From Pseudomonas mendocina (GTDB taxonomy: Bacteria > Pseudomonadota > Gammaproteobacteria > Pseudomonadales > Pseudomonadaceae), in NCBI RefSeq assembly GCF_003008615.1, contig NZ_CP027657.1, positions 1,488,001 through 1,552,000 on the forward strand: a DNA stretch of 64,000 bases, read 5' to 3'. A program made the position numbers and the translations under genes. Positions within the stretch are counted from its first letter, which is position 1; each line of letters starts with the position of its first letter. The notes under the pieces are model-generated. The model was not told where the DNA came from. It was given only the letters and a program-made list of their open reading frames with translations, and made no database searches. Positions 10,170 to 19,066 of this stretch are shown here, piece after piece.

Positions 10170-11552
10170 TCAACGCCGGCGCACCCAGAACAGCTCATGG
10201 CGGCGCACCGCCTTGCGGAAGAATTCATCCTGGCCGGTGGAGGGCCAACGGCGTCCCGCCAGGATCCGCTGGATCAGCCGGCGCAGGCGCTTCTTCAATG
10301 GCAACGGCCCCTGCAGATCATGCTGTAACCCAAGGGCCATGGCCTTGTCCAGTTGCCGCTCGGCATCCAGCGTCGGGCTCCACAGGCGATCAGCTGGCAA
10401 CGCCGTGATCGCCGGTGGCAGGGCGATGCCGTTGCCTGCCGGGCCCATCGGCCAACGGTCGTTGTCATGCAGGTGGTTGGCATAGAGCAGCAGCGTATCC
10501 GGCTGCCACTGTGCGCGTTCGCAGGCCTCGAGCAGTGCACGAGTGCTGGCGACATGGTCGTGATGCGGATCCAGCTCCGGGTGCGGAGTCAACAGCACCT
10601 CGGGGCGGTAATGTTCGATCACGGCGACCAGATCAGCGACCAGGTTATCCCAGGTCGGCTGGCCATCGACGTCGGACGGCAAGGTGAACGGATTGTGGCG
10701 GCGCACGCTGCGCACGTCGCACTCCCCCGACTCACGCGAGCCGAACGGTGTTTGTGGCTGCTCAGCCATCGCCGGCAATTGCAGGCAGTAGTATCCGAGC
10801 TGTACGCAGCGCTGCTGCGTGACCCCGCCCCAGAGCGGCGCTGCCAGACTGTCCCAGGCCCGCAGACGGCCCTTCAGACGAGCGGCTGCGGCCTTGTCCA
10901 GGCCCAAGTGCTGGTAGTTCTCGGCTTCAATCTCGCCCTGAGTGAGGGTGACGATGGCCGCGCCGGGCGAACGGCTGTACTGGCCAAAGGCTGCCAGCTC
11001 GGCGTCATCGGCATGCGGCGCGATGATCAACATGCGCTGAGCGGCGAAATCGGGGTTGCGCATGGCATGCAGACGCAACTCGCCCTCGATACGGCAGAAG
11101 CGCGGTACGACGCTCAAACCGTCCGCCTGCAGCCCGGAGAGGTTGAGGTAGCGGCGCCCTGAAACACCGCGTTCGAAATCCTGGCGATCGTTGCCAAGTT
11201 GCACATAGGGGTCGAACCAGCGCCCCAGCCAAGTGGCTTTTAGCTGCAGCTCGAGGATCAGGGTATCGTAACCATCCAGATCGGCCTCGATCTGCAGCAC
11301 ACCCTGCTCGATACGACCCGGCACACTGAGGCAGTCCTCCGGGAAGTCGTAGCAGTAATTATCGCGCGGCGAATAGAACAGATGATCGGCGAACCACGCC
11401 TCGTGGGCCACCCACCCCAGCACCAGCAACACTGGCGGCAGCCACCAGGCGACGAACAGACCCGACATCAGCAGTGCCAGCAAGCCCAGCAGCAAGGCGA
11501 TGCGCTTGTGGCGCCGATGGCGTTTGAGCAGTTGTTGCTTGCGTCCGTTCAT
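10170..11552 (-). CDS. dnpA: PIG-L family de-N-acetylase, membrane-bound (DnpA-like)
   Basis: A 460-residue protein with a basic N-terminus, two closely spaced hydrophobic segments (about residues 18-50) and a PIG-L/LmbE domain from about 170: IIAPHADDAELAAFG with the metal-binding PHxDD at 179-183 and LLTPHPELDPHHDH further on. PIG-L enzymes are zinc-dependent deacetylases of N-acetyl sugars. In P. aeruginosa the homologue DnpA, also in the LPS core region, has been linked to fluoroquinolone tolerance; its substrate is not firmly established. Here it lies 4 bases downstream of the Mig-14 gene and is presumably co-expressed with it. A role in editing an N-acetylated core sugar is an inference. 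Confidence 0.82.
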   Translation of the reverse strand: MNGRKQQLLKRHRRHKRIALLLGLLALLMSGLFVAWWLPPVLLVLGWVAHEAWFADHLFYSPRDNYCYDFPEDCLSVPGRIEQGVLQIEADLDGYDTLILELQLKATWLGRWFDPYVQLGNDRQDFERGVSGRRYLNLSGLQADGLSVVPRFCRIEGELRLHAMRNPDFAAQRMLIIAPHADDAELAAFGQYSRSPGAAIVTLTQGEIEAENYQHLGLDKAAAARLKGRLRAWDSLAAPLWGGVTQQRCVQLGYYCLQLPAMAEQPQTPFGSRESGECDVRSVRRHNPFTLPSDVDGQPTWDNLVADLVAVIEHYRPEVLLTPHPELDPHHDHVASTRALLEACERAQWQPDTLLLYANHLHDNDRWPMGPAGNGIALPPAITALPADRLWSPTLDAERQLDKAMALGLQHDLQGPLPLKKRLRRLIQRILAGRRWPSTGQDEFFRKAVRRHELFWVRRR

Positions 11553-11556
11553 GCGT

Positions 11557-12453
11557 TCACACCTGATAGACCGGTACCCGGTTACACCAGCGATCCTTGT
11601 ATTCGCGGTCGGCGCGGCCGAACGAATAACGCAGCGGTTTGCCCAGCGCCCGCGCCTGCTCCCATTCGCTTTGCGTGTTGACGAAACTGAGTACGCTGCC
11701 GGGGCTGAACTCGCGTTGTTGCGGGTCGACGCCGCCGTTGATGTACTCCAGGCTGACCCACTGCGGCGCCTCGACGCGATAGAGCACCTGGATCGCTACA
11801 GGCTCGTCGTTGAGGTAGATCAGCGAGCCGGTCATGAACTCGCGCAACAAGCCGAATACCTCACCCAGGTGATCCTTACCGGTCGCCTCGAAGCCCCAAC
11901 GGCGCAGGAACAGGTCGGCGTATATGCGCGCCTGTTCCTGCGGCGCCAGCTCCAGCATCGGCCGGATAATCCCCCCCGCCTCCTCCAGCAAACGCTGCTC
12001 ACGGCGCTGGTTGTAGCGGAATTTCTTGCTGTACTGCTCGGGTTCACGCGCCAGCGCCAGCCCCTCGGGCTGCTCGCTGACGCCGATGAGTCGGGCTGCA
12101 TGGAGTTCGGACAGATAGCGCACGCGATGGCGCAGCGGTACGTGCGCATCGGCAGCCAGCGGCAGGATGATCTCGGCATTGCCCAGATCGAACAGACCGC
12201 GTTTGCCTTGCTGCTTGAGCACATCCTTGGACAGGGCCAGATGCCGGCCCCAGGTCGGCATGGCGGCCTGGAGCTGGCCATCGACCTGCCAGCCGAGGTA
12301 GCGCACGGGAATGCCGGCCAGATCGGCCAGCCGCGCCACCACCTCGGGATGAGTCGCGACACTGCCGCCGAAACGAGTCCAGGCCTCGGCGTAGTCAGCA
12401 GCGGTAATCGGCGTCCAGCCGCGTTCACGCCAGAATCGTAGACGGCTCAGCAT
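11557..12453 (-). CDS. Mig-14 family protein (GNAT-like fold)
   Basis: A 298-residue protein of the Mig-14 family (PF07395). The N-terminal half contains the family segment ending in YSKKFRYNQRREQRLLEEAGG; the C-terminal half looks like a GNAT acyltransferase domain (QVLYRVEAPQWVSLEYINGG, then LRYSFGRADREYKDRW). In Salmonella Mig-14 supports resistance to antimicrobial peptides; the biochemical reaction is not known to me. The start overlaps the msbA stop by one base (TGATG) and its stop is 4 bases from dnpA, so msbA, mig-14 and dnpA form one coupled unit. Placement beside msbA fits an envelope-modification job. Confidence 0.82.
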   Translation of the reverse strand: MLSRLRFWRERGWTPITAADYAEAWTRFGGSVATHPEVVARLADLAGIPVRYLGWQVDGQLQAAMPTWGRHLALSKDVLKQQGKRGLFDLGNAEIILPLAADAHVPLRHRVRYLSELHAARLIGVSEQPEGLALAREPEQYSKKFRYNQRREQRLLEEAGGIIRPMLELAPQEQARIYADLFLRRWGFEATGKDHLGEVFGLLREFMTGSLIYLNDEPVAIQVLYRVEAPQWVSLEYINGGVDPQQREFSPGSVLSFVNTQSEWEQARALGKPLRYSFGRADREYKDRWCNRVPVYQV

Positions 12454-14282
12454 CAGACGCTCTGCTCAGCCACTACCGACTCGTCACCGTCCTCGAACTG
12501 CTTGGCATGCAGGCGCGCATAGTAGCCGTTCTGCGCCAGCAACTCGGCATGGCTGCCGCGCTCGACGATCTGCCCCTGATCCATCACCAGAATCAGGTCG
12601 GCCTTCTCGATAGTGGTCAGGCGGTGGGCGATGACCAGGGTGGTACGCCCTTGCATGACTTGATCCAGTGCGGCCTGGATATGCCGCTCGGACTCGGTGT
12701 CCAGCGCCGAAGTGGCCTCGTCGAGAATCAGCAATGGCGCATCCTTGAGCAAGGCGCGGGCGATGGCCAGGCGCTGACGCTGACCGCCAGAAAGCAATAC
12801 ACCGTTCTCACCGACCAGAGTGTCGTAGCCTTGCGGCATCTTCTCGATGAATTCGGCGGCATAAGCATCACTGGCTGCCTGCTGTACCGCTTCGAGCGGC
12901 GCGCCGGCCAGATCGCCGTAGGCGATGTTGTTGCGTACGGTGTCGTTGAACAGGGTGACGTGCTGGGTCACCAGGGCAATATGCCTGCGCAGGTTACGCA
13001 GGGTGTAGTCCTCGACATCCAGCCCATCGAGCAGAATCTGACCCTGCTCATGGTGATAGAAACGCGGAATCAAGTTAGCCAGGGTCGACTTGCCACTACC
13101 GGAACGTCCAACCAGCGCCACCATCTGCCCGGGCTCGGCGACGAAAGAAATGTTGTTCAGGACAGGTTTTTCCGAGCCGGGGTAGCTAAAGCTCAGATTC
13201 TTCACCTCCAACCGGCCACTGATGCGCTTGCGCTCCTGAGTGCCATGATCGACCTCCGGCTCCTCGTCGAGTTGCTCGAAAATGCTTTCGGCACCGGCGA
13301 CACCCTTCTGAATCGTCGAGCTGACCTCGGACAACTGACGGATCGGCTTGGGCAGCAGACCGGCCAGCGTGATGTAGGCCACCAGATCACCTGCCGACGA
13401 ATCACCACGCAGCCAGAGCACGAGGAACATCAACACCGCCATGGCGCTGTAGATCACCAACTGCAACGATGGCGTATAGACCGCACCGGTGCGCACCATC
13501 TTCAGTTGCTTGTTCTTGTTCTCCTCGCTGGCATCGAGGAATCGCTGCTTCTCGTAATCCTCGCCACCAAAGCTGCGCACCACACGATAGCCCTGGATAC
13601 TCTCGGAGGTAACATGGGTGACATCGCCCATGCTGGTCTGGATCTTTTTGCTCTGCTTGCGGAATTTCTTGCTGGTACTGGTCACCATCAGCCCGATGAC
13701 CGGCAGGATCGCCACCATTACCAAGGTCAACTTCCAGTTCATCCAAAGCAGCGTGGCGAACAGAAACACTACCGTCATGCCTTCACGCACCACGACCTTG
13801 ATCGCATCGGTCGCCGCACCGGTGACCATAGTCACGTTGTAGGTAATGCGCGAGATCAGATGGCCGGAGTTGTGGTTGTCGAAGTAGCGATTAGGCAACG
13901 TCAGCAGGTTGTTGAACAGTGCGATGCGCAGATCCTGCACCAGCCCCATGGAAACCTTTGCCAGGTAGTAGTTACCCAAAAAAGAACCGATACCCTGCCA
14001 CAACGCGATCAGTACGATCAGTAGTGGTACGGCTTGCAGTAGCTTGAGGTGGGCCAGCCATGGCGCATATTCCAGCATCCAGGGCACACCCGCGAACAGG
14101 CTGGCTTCCGGATTGGACAGCCCGTCGACGAAATACTTGAGGATGTAGCCCAGCATCGGCTGGGTGGAGGCGAAGATCAGGAACCCAACGATACTGATGG
14201 TGAACAGACCCCAATAGGGGATCACGTAGCGCAGCAATCGCAGATACACCTTCATGCTGGATTGCTGGTCGGAATTGGCCAT
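12453..14282 (-). CDS. msbA: Lipid A-core flippase, ABC transporter
   Basis: A 609-residue half-transporter: six membrane segments in the first 320 residues, then an ABC ATPase with Walker A GRSGSGKST, signature LSGGQRQRLAIARAL and Walker B LLILDEATSALD. It flips core-lipid A across the inner membrane. The ATG at 14282 is chosen because GAGG lies about 8 bases before it and the protein then begins MANSDQQSS like other Pseudomonas MsbA; an in-frame start at 14315 adds 11 residues. It heads the msbA-mig14-dnpA unit. The 129 bases between it and the ligase gene show no clear feature. Confidence 0.95.
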   Translation of the reverse strand: MANSDQQSSMKVYLRLLRYVIPYWGLFTISIVGFLIFASTQPMLGYILKYFVDGLSNPEASLFAGVPWMLEYAPWLAHLKLLQAVPLLIVLIALWQGIGSFLGNYYLAKVSMGLVQDLRIALFNNLLTLPNRYFDNHNSGHLISRITYNVTMVTGAATDAIKVVVREGMTVVFLFATLLWMNWKLTLVMVAILPVIGLMVTSTSKKFRKQSKKIQTSMGDVTHVTSESIQGYRVVRSFGGEDYEKQRFLDASEENKNKQLKMVRTGAVYTPSLQLVIYSAMAVLMFLVLWLRGDSSAGDLVAYITLAGLLPKPIRQLSEVSSTIQKGVAGAESIFEQLDEEPEVDHGTQERKRISGRLEVKNLSFSYPGSEKPVLNNISFVAEPGQMVALVGRSGSGKSTLANLIPRFYHHEQGQILLDGLDVEDYTLRNLRRHIALVTQHVTLFNDTVRNNIAYGDLAGAPLEAVQQAASDAYAAEFIEKMPQGYDTLVGENGVLLSGGQRQRLAIARALLKDAPLLILDEATSALDTESERHIQAALDQVMQGRTTLVIAHRLTTIEKADLILVMDQGQIVERGSHAELLAQNGYYARLHAKQFEDGDESVVAEQSV

Positions 14283-14411
14283 TCGGCTTGCCTCGTACAC
14301 TGGCAGGATTAGCAAGCGGCGGATTGTACCAGCACACTCTCGTTACGCACCTCAGCGCATCTAGGTTTTTCCAGCCCTGCCATGCGAAGCACCAGGAACA
14401 AAACGGTGAAC

Positions 14412-15593
14412 TCAGCAGCTTGCTCGCAGCTGATCCGGCGAGGTGCATGCACGCTGGGTAGCAAGCGCCACGGCCAGCCCGATCGGCAACCAAGTCACAA
14501 ACCACTCTGCTCGCGGGCTGCCCCAGAGACTGGCCGCATCAAACTGCGACGCAACAAAAGAAACCAACAGGCTACTCAACAGGATACGCCCCTCCCAGGT
14601 TCGCCTCTCACGCAAAGCGACCCTGAATGCCGCACCCCATAACCCAACCCAAAGCAGCAACCCCGGCAATCCGAGCTCAATCGCAGCATGGGTGAAGGCA
14701 TTATGGGAATGATCGAATCCTTCAGGGAAGTTGTAGGTAAATACACGATACTCCGAACCGATCCCGAGTCCCAACCACGGATGCTGCAAGATCATCTGCA
14801 CACTTGAGGCGAATATTTCCGGTCGAAAGGAAAGGCCGCGCTCAAGAATGAAGGGCATGAACATGACTGCCCCGATGACAGCCAAGACAGACGTCACCAA
14901 AGCGACCAGCCAGGCGACACGCCCCCCACTCCACAGCGGCATAGAAAGTGCGGACAACCCAAGTGCCAGCATGGCGCCACGGCTTTGCCCCAAAGCGACA
15001 AACATCATCAGAAAAATAATCAGGGCTCCCCATGCGACACGAGCCAAAGCAGTGTGAGGCATAAATTGCACCCCCCACAGGAGAGCCAAAGCCATAACAT
15101 AGGCACCCAGAATGGGGTGACCGGCCTCCCCCACCCCTAATAGCCGCGCCTGTATTGGATTCATGTCGTGAACGTAGAACAGGTAGAAGCTGACCGGACA
15201 AGATAGTGCCAAGGCCACAAAACCCAACCCCAGACCTTTCCAAACAAAAGACGGGCGCACCGCCCCCAACACCAGAAAAAGCGCCAGAAACAGGCCTACA
15301 TAAAGGACTCGCTTGATCTCTTTGAGCGGCTCCTCGGCCGCGGTCCAAGTTACGCTAAATGCAGCCCAGACCAGCAACATCAGCACCAAGCCCAGGAAAA
15401 CCTTATTGTGCTGCCAGGACTGCAGCAGAGGCTTGCCCATCACCACCACTGCTGCGAGAGCGGGCAACCAGAGAAAAACGACCAGACCTTGCTGGTAGAG
15501 CTTGTTACTGGGCATCCAAGCGATGCCGAACAGAAACCACAGATAGCCAAGACAAAGGAGACTGACCAGCCATACGCTACGAACGCCTACCAT
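14412..15593 (-). CDS. waaL: O-antigen ligase family membrane protein (WaaL-like)
   Basis: A 393-residue polytopic protein with about ten to twelve hydrophobic segments and the Wzy_C/WaaL domain (PF04932): GQSRGAMLALGLSAL with the conserved arginine, and the large periplasmic loop near residue 290 with LGLGIGSEYRVF and FDHSHNAFTHAAIELG, containing the essential-type histidine. It would join undecaprenyl-linked O polysaccharide to the lipid A-core. The ATG at 15593 has GGAG 5 bases upstream, better than the one at 15617. WaaL and Wzy polymerases share this fold, so polymerase is the alternative, but position beside msbA and core genes favours ligase. Base composition is lower in GC than in hldE or glnE. 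Confidence 0.8.
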   Translation of the reverse strand: MVGVRSVWLVSLLCLGYLWFLFGIAWMPSNKLYQQGLVVFLWLPALAAVVVMGKPLLQSWQHNKVFLGLVLMLLVWAAFSVTWTAAEEPLKEIKRVLYVGLFLALFLVLGAVRPSFVWKGLGLGFVALALSCPVSFYLFYVHDMNPIQARLLGVGEAGHPILGAYVMALALLWGVQFMPHTALARVAWGALIIFLMMFVALGQSRGAMLALGLSALSMPLWSGGRVAWLVALVTSVLAVIGAVMFMPFILERGLSFRPEIFASSVQMILQHPWLGLGIGSEYRVFTYNFPEGFDHSHNAFTHAAIELGLPGLLLWVGLWGAAFRVALRERRTWEGRILLSSLLVSFVASQFDAASLWGSPRAEWFVTWLPIGLAVALATQRACTSPDQLRASC

Positions 15594-16297
15594 TCTTACT
15601 CCATTAAGATGGGCCATCTCGCACGGCCATATATTGGGAGGGAGCTATTCTACATCGCTTAACGATGTTGGCCTGCCTGCAATGACTAACGCTACACAAT
15701 TGATTTATCTGGCTTTTAGTGCGGCGATCGACCAACGTGAAGCCATGTGCAGCTCTGCAAGCACCCCGATGATCGCGATGCCGACTCCCTCAACCACTCC
15801 AAATCCTGGTTTCAGTGTCGTCGCCAAGCTATCGACCCTAGCAGACTCAACCCACACCATTTAAAGCGGTCGACGCCTGGCTCACCAAACATTGACAGTC
15901 CCCGCTAAGTGACGAGGCAATTTGGGCTATGCAGTTCCTGATTGATCATCTATCACGACTACCCTATCGGGGCAGACCAAACTACTGAACGGCCTGACGA
16001 CCCATGACCCATGACCCATGACCCATGACCCATGACCCATGACCCTCGACAATTTTGCCGCGAACCTCTTTGCGGCTACCATACCGAGGGAAATTAGTTC
16101 GATCAGCCATGCGAAAGCATGTGGAGCGATCAGACGCTAACGAATGCTCAAGAACATCTCGGGCACATGCTCTTAACGAACGAGCAGGGAACCTGTCTCA
16201 ACAGCCCACGTTTGAAACATTGACCGGCCAGCACTATTCGGCAATGCACTCTCATATACTCATCGCTCGCCAAGCCAACTGAACCGCTCACGAATTC
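15594..16297. other. Gene-poor gap in the LPS region
   Basis: About 700 bases without a convincing gene. It is visibly A+T-rich: the 60 bases from 15661 are about 42% GC, against about 65% in hldE. Short open frames exist on both strands, for example a minus-strand one from about 15860 to 15704 that contains FGVVEGVGIAIIGVLAELH; it has no ribosome site and may be a remnant of an unidentified gene. The gap also holds the heptamer array described separately. It must contain the promoters for the divergent ligase gene and kinase gene. Confidence 0.6.
16001..16045. repeat. Heptanucleotide tandem repeat, six perfect copies
   Basis: Six uninterrupted copies of CCCATGA (16001-16042) followed by a partial CCC. 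The unit is 7 bp, so gain or loss of one copy shifts any reading frame and changes promoter spacing. It lies about 250 bases upstream of the LPS-type kinase gene and outside any gene I can support. Each unit contains ATG and, at junctions, TGACCC. Confidence 0.95.
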
Positions 16298-16906
16298 ATG
16301 CCCATCAAGACCAAACTGAGCAATGACCAGCTCGCCATCCTCATAGACGGTGCGAACGTACTGGAAGAGGACAGCCTAGGCCCCAAGGTCTACAAGCTAT
16401 CGAATGGGAGCTTCCTCAAGCTCTTCAGGCGCAAGCGACTGCTCTCATCGGCCCTGATCAATCCATACTCGTATCGGTTCTGGCGCAATGCCATCCGCCT
16501 TACAGAGCTGGGTATTCCCACACTGACGCCACTAGAGCTCTACAAGCTGGCAGATAGCTCGTTGAGTGCTGTCCTATACCGTCCTCTAGAAGGGAAAACG
16601 CTCAAGGATATCTATCTGAGCAATCCCAGTAACTTCGAAAAATATTTGCCTGGCCTAGTCAAATTCATCCGCCATCTACATCGCAATGGCATCTACTTCC
16701 GCTCACTTCACTTGGGCAATATCGTACTCACTCCCCAAGGCACGCTGGGCCTAATAGATATTGCAGACCTGCGTTTTCAGCACCGGAGACTCTCGAAAGC
16801 GAAAGCCAGACGCAATCTCGCGCATTTCTCTCGCTTGCTGGAAAACCTGGGTATTGCCGAACAGTTCCCGCTCGCAGCGCTGACCTCGGGAGTGCTGGCA
16901 GACTAG
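16298..16906 (+). CDS. Small LPS-kinase-like protein (toluene tolerance type)
   Basis: A 202-residue protein, the only gene of the core region read rightward. It has a minimal protein-kinase-like fold of the LPS kinase family: FLKLFRRKR supplies the ATP-lysine strand, GIYFRSLHLGNIVLT corresponds to the catalytic loop and LGLIDIADLRF to the metal-binding loop. The catalytic aspartate of the usual HxD is replaced, reading RSLHLGN, so activity is uncertain. In PAO1 a similar gene lies beside waaL and is annotated as a toluene-tolerance or kinase-like protein. No clear ribosome site precedes the ATG, but an in-frame stop at 16280 excludes a longer protein. Its stop overlaps the stop of the opposing glycosyltransferase gene by three bases. 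GC is low (about 47% in one 60-base stretch). Confidence 0.72.
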   Translation: MPIKTKLSNDQLAILIDGANVLEEDSLGPKVYKLSNGSFLKLFRRKRLLSSALINPYSYRFWRNAIRLTELGIPTLTPLELYKLADSSLSAVLYRPLEGKTLKDIYLSNPSNFEKYLPGLVKFIRHLHRNGIYFRSLHLGNIVLTPQGTLGLIDIADLRFQHRRLSKAKARRNLAHFSRLLENLGIAEQFPLAALTSGVLAD

Positions 16907-18000
16907 CGCAGTAGGGCCCGATAAAAGCCTATAAAATGCTGCCATGTGCGTTCAGGCGCCATACCCGCCTGCTGGGTCTCAAGCAGAGCGCCGAGATCTC
17001 CTTGCAGATAGTGGCTCAGGGCGACCTCCCACGCTGCTTTATTACCTGCTTCCACCAGCCCAGCCCCGCCAGACAACTGCTCACGAAAAACCGGCAAATC
17101 TGTCGCCAGAACCGGCACCCCGGCGATCAGTGCTTCCGGCAGCACAAGGCCCAGCCCCTCCTGCTGAGAAGGAATGCAAAGCAGGTCGAACGCCCGGTAA
17201 AGACGAGAGGCATCCGGCTGGTACCCAACCAGGTGGACTTGACCTGCAACATCCAGGCGTCTCGTCAAAGCGACCAGCGCCTCACGTTCTGATCCCTCGC
17301 CTACAAGAACTAGATGATCACGAGGGTGCTCCTTCAGCCAACCAGAAACGGCTTCGATCAACAGGTCGAAACCCTTCTCGACCACCAACCGCCCGACTGC
17401 ACCGAGAACACGCCCCTGCATGGGCAGCAGAAGTCCAAGTACAGCCTGCGCATCCTCTCGACTCAGCAGCGAAGCACGCAGCGCATCGGGCTCCAGGGCC
17501 ATGCGCCCTCCGAGAACTTTACGACCGATTTGCCGTTCGAGATCAGCCGCCAAGGTTTCGGATACCGCAACCAGCTCCAGCCTGTCGGAGGGAAAGCACT
17601 GCAGCATCTTGGCCTCATCAGGCTTGAACTGCTTGTTGCCATGGAACAAAACAATGACGCGAGTGGACGTTTGCTCAAGCAACAACGGAAGGAGGTAGAA
17701 CGCAACACCGATACCATCAAGTATTGCCAGTCTCGGATTCTGACCGGCTATCCATTTGGCCAATCGACGCCGATCAAACCACCGCTGACATGCAGCCATA
17801 CCACGCCCCTTGAGGCGTTTAGAGGAAAGCCCGAGCTTAGAAACATCACCAACATCGAGGAGCGGACGAGCCTCGCCATCCTGCAGTATCAAGGTACTGA
17901 CGGTAGCCTCCGCCTCTCTGAGTCGAAGAACTTCACGATGCACCTTATGCACGGAGCCGAAGGCAGAGCCACCGCTCCACATGACGTTCAGGATATCCAT
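16903..18000 (-). CDS. Glycosyltransferase family 4
   Basis: A 365-residue GT-B protein. The C-terminal half has the GT4 donor-site features: LGAVGRLVVEKGFDLLIEA, LVLVGEGSEREAL and the EGLGLVLPEALIAGVPVLATD motif with the glutamate that contacts the nucleotide-sugar. It probably adds a sugar to the outer core or to a surface glycan at the cytoplasmic face of the inner membrane; donor and linkage cannot be told. It ends tail-to-tail against the rightward kinase gene and starts 19 bases after the CgeB-like glycosyltransferase gene, so these two are likely one unit. An AGG site precedes the start. Confidence 0.85.
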   Translation of the reverse strand: MDILNVMWSGGSAFGSVHKVHREVLRLREAEATVSTLILQDGEARPLLDVGDVSKLGLSSKRLKGRGMAACQRWFDRRRLAKWIAGQNPRLAILDGIGVAFYLLPLLLEQTSTRVIVLFHGNKQFKPDEAKMLQCFPSDRLELVAVSETLAADLERQIGRKVLGGRMALEPDALRASLLSREDAQAVLGLLLPMQGRVLGAVGRLVVEKGFDLLIEAVSGWLKEHPRDHLVLVGEGSEREALVALTRRLDVAGQVHLVGYQPDASRLYRAFDLLCIPSQQEGLGLVLPEALIAGVPVLATDLPVFREQLSGGAGLVEAGNKAAWEVALSHYLQGDLGALLETQQAGMAPERTWQHFIGFYRALLR

Positions 18001-18019
18001 GTGAGCCTTGTATCAATCA

Positions 18020-18979
18020 CTAGAGGCCGACTGTGCGTAGCATTCGCTGCAGCCAGGAGAGTGTTTGCCCTTGAGATAACGGAGGGCGCATGGCCTCGAC
18101 GATCTGCTGCCCGATTGCACTAAAACCATAGCGCTGCTCGACGAGGCGCCGACCTGATTCCGCAATTGCAGTTGCTCTTTCCGGAGCGCCACGCAGCGCG
18201 TCGAGCTTCTCACGCAATTCGGCGACATTACGATACAGAACCAGATTTTCCATATCGACGAAGCCCAAAGCAGAATTTTCCAGAGCCCCGTGATCGTAGG
18301 CCAACAACACACAGCCACAGGCCATCGCCTCGAAGTTCTTGATCATGTATTCGCCCATTCCCACATCCGCACTCACGAAGAAACGAATACGGTTCAAGGT
18401 GTCGCAATACTCCTCGCCCGACTTGGTCTTGGTCACAAGCAAGTTTTCATGGCGCCCCAACTCATCCAGGAAAGCCTTGCGACCACTGTAAGCCACGCTC
18501 TTCGTGCTACCGACGAAGGCCAGCTCAATGTCACGCTCCCGCCCCTGATAGGACAACAAAGCCTGGTCATACCCCTTGGGAACGAAGCAGGCGTCGAAGC
18601 CCTCATCGCGAAGGCGCTGACTGACCCCGGCCCCAGAACTGATGATGCGCACCCAAGGCATGCGACGGTAGTGGGCACTGAACTTCCCCGTGTACTTGCA
18701 CGGGATGTAGTTCTGATAGGCATCGTGCTCCAGAATCACCAGATTAGGCAGGGTGCGAATGAATCGCCACTGGCGCATTTCCTTCTTGAATCGCAGAAAG
18801 AAAAGAATCCTATCGTACTTCGAGATATCGACGTGCTCGTGGAAATAACGTTTCAGGTCGGCCTGCTCATCACCGCTTAGCCAACGGATATCGCAGCTAT
18901 CGCACGCATCGGCAATGCCATCATATAGTCGATCCAGTATCGCTCTCTGTTCGGCTTGAACCAGAAAAAGCACTTTCAA
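18020..18979 (-). CDS. Glycosyltransferase, CgeB/GT1-like C-terminal domain
   Basis: A 319-residue protein starting at TTG, chosen because GAGGT lies 6 bases upstream and no ATG fits. The C-terminal half matches the Glyco_trans_1_2 type (PF13524): MGEYMIKNFEAMACGCVLLAYDHG, where the glutamate and small-residue stretch form the donor site, followed by helices of a GT-B end. The N-terminal half has RILFFLRFKKEMRQW and VILEHDAYQNYIP. It is presumably an outer-core glycosyltransferase. Donor sugar unknown. It sits between two other glycosyltransferase genes; 87 bases separate it from the next upstream gene with no visible feature. Confidence 0.72.
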   Translation of the reverse strand: MKVLFLVQAEQRAILDRLYDGIADACDSCDIRWLSGDEQADLKRYFHEHVDISKYDRILFFLRFKKEMRQWRFIRTLPNLVILEHDAYQNYIPCKYTGKFSAHYRRMPWVRIISSGAGVSQRLRDEGFDACFVPKGYDQALLSYQGRERDIELAFVGSTKSVAYSGRKAFLDELGRHENLLVTKTKSGEEYCDTLNRIRFFVSADVGMGEYMIKNFEAMACGCVLLAYDHGALENSALGFVDMENLVLYRNVAELREKLDALRGAPERATAIAESGRRLVEQRYGFSAIGQQIVEAMRPPLSQGQTLSWLQRMLRTVGL

Positions 18980-19066
18980 TCACACACCTCGAATACGATA
19001 GAAACCCCCTCTGAGCCATAGCCACAGAGCATTAAGACTCCGCCGGACGTCATTGAAATACTGAGT

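Noticed and set aside
15634..15864. Plus-strand open frame of 76 codons next to the ligase gene
   Set aside because: It is antisense to a more protein-like minus-strand fragment and has no ribosome site.
16001..16045. CRISPR array
   Set aside because: The repeats are seven bases with no spacers; it is a simple tandem repeat.
16055..16282. Open frame of 75 codons downstream of the heptamer array
   Set aside because: No ribosome site, no recognisable domain, and basic low-complexity composition.
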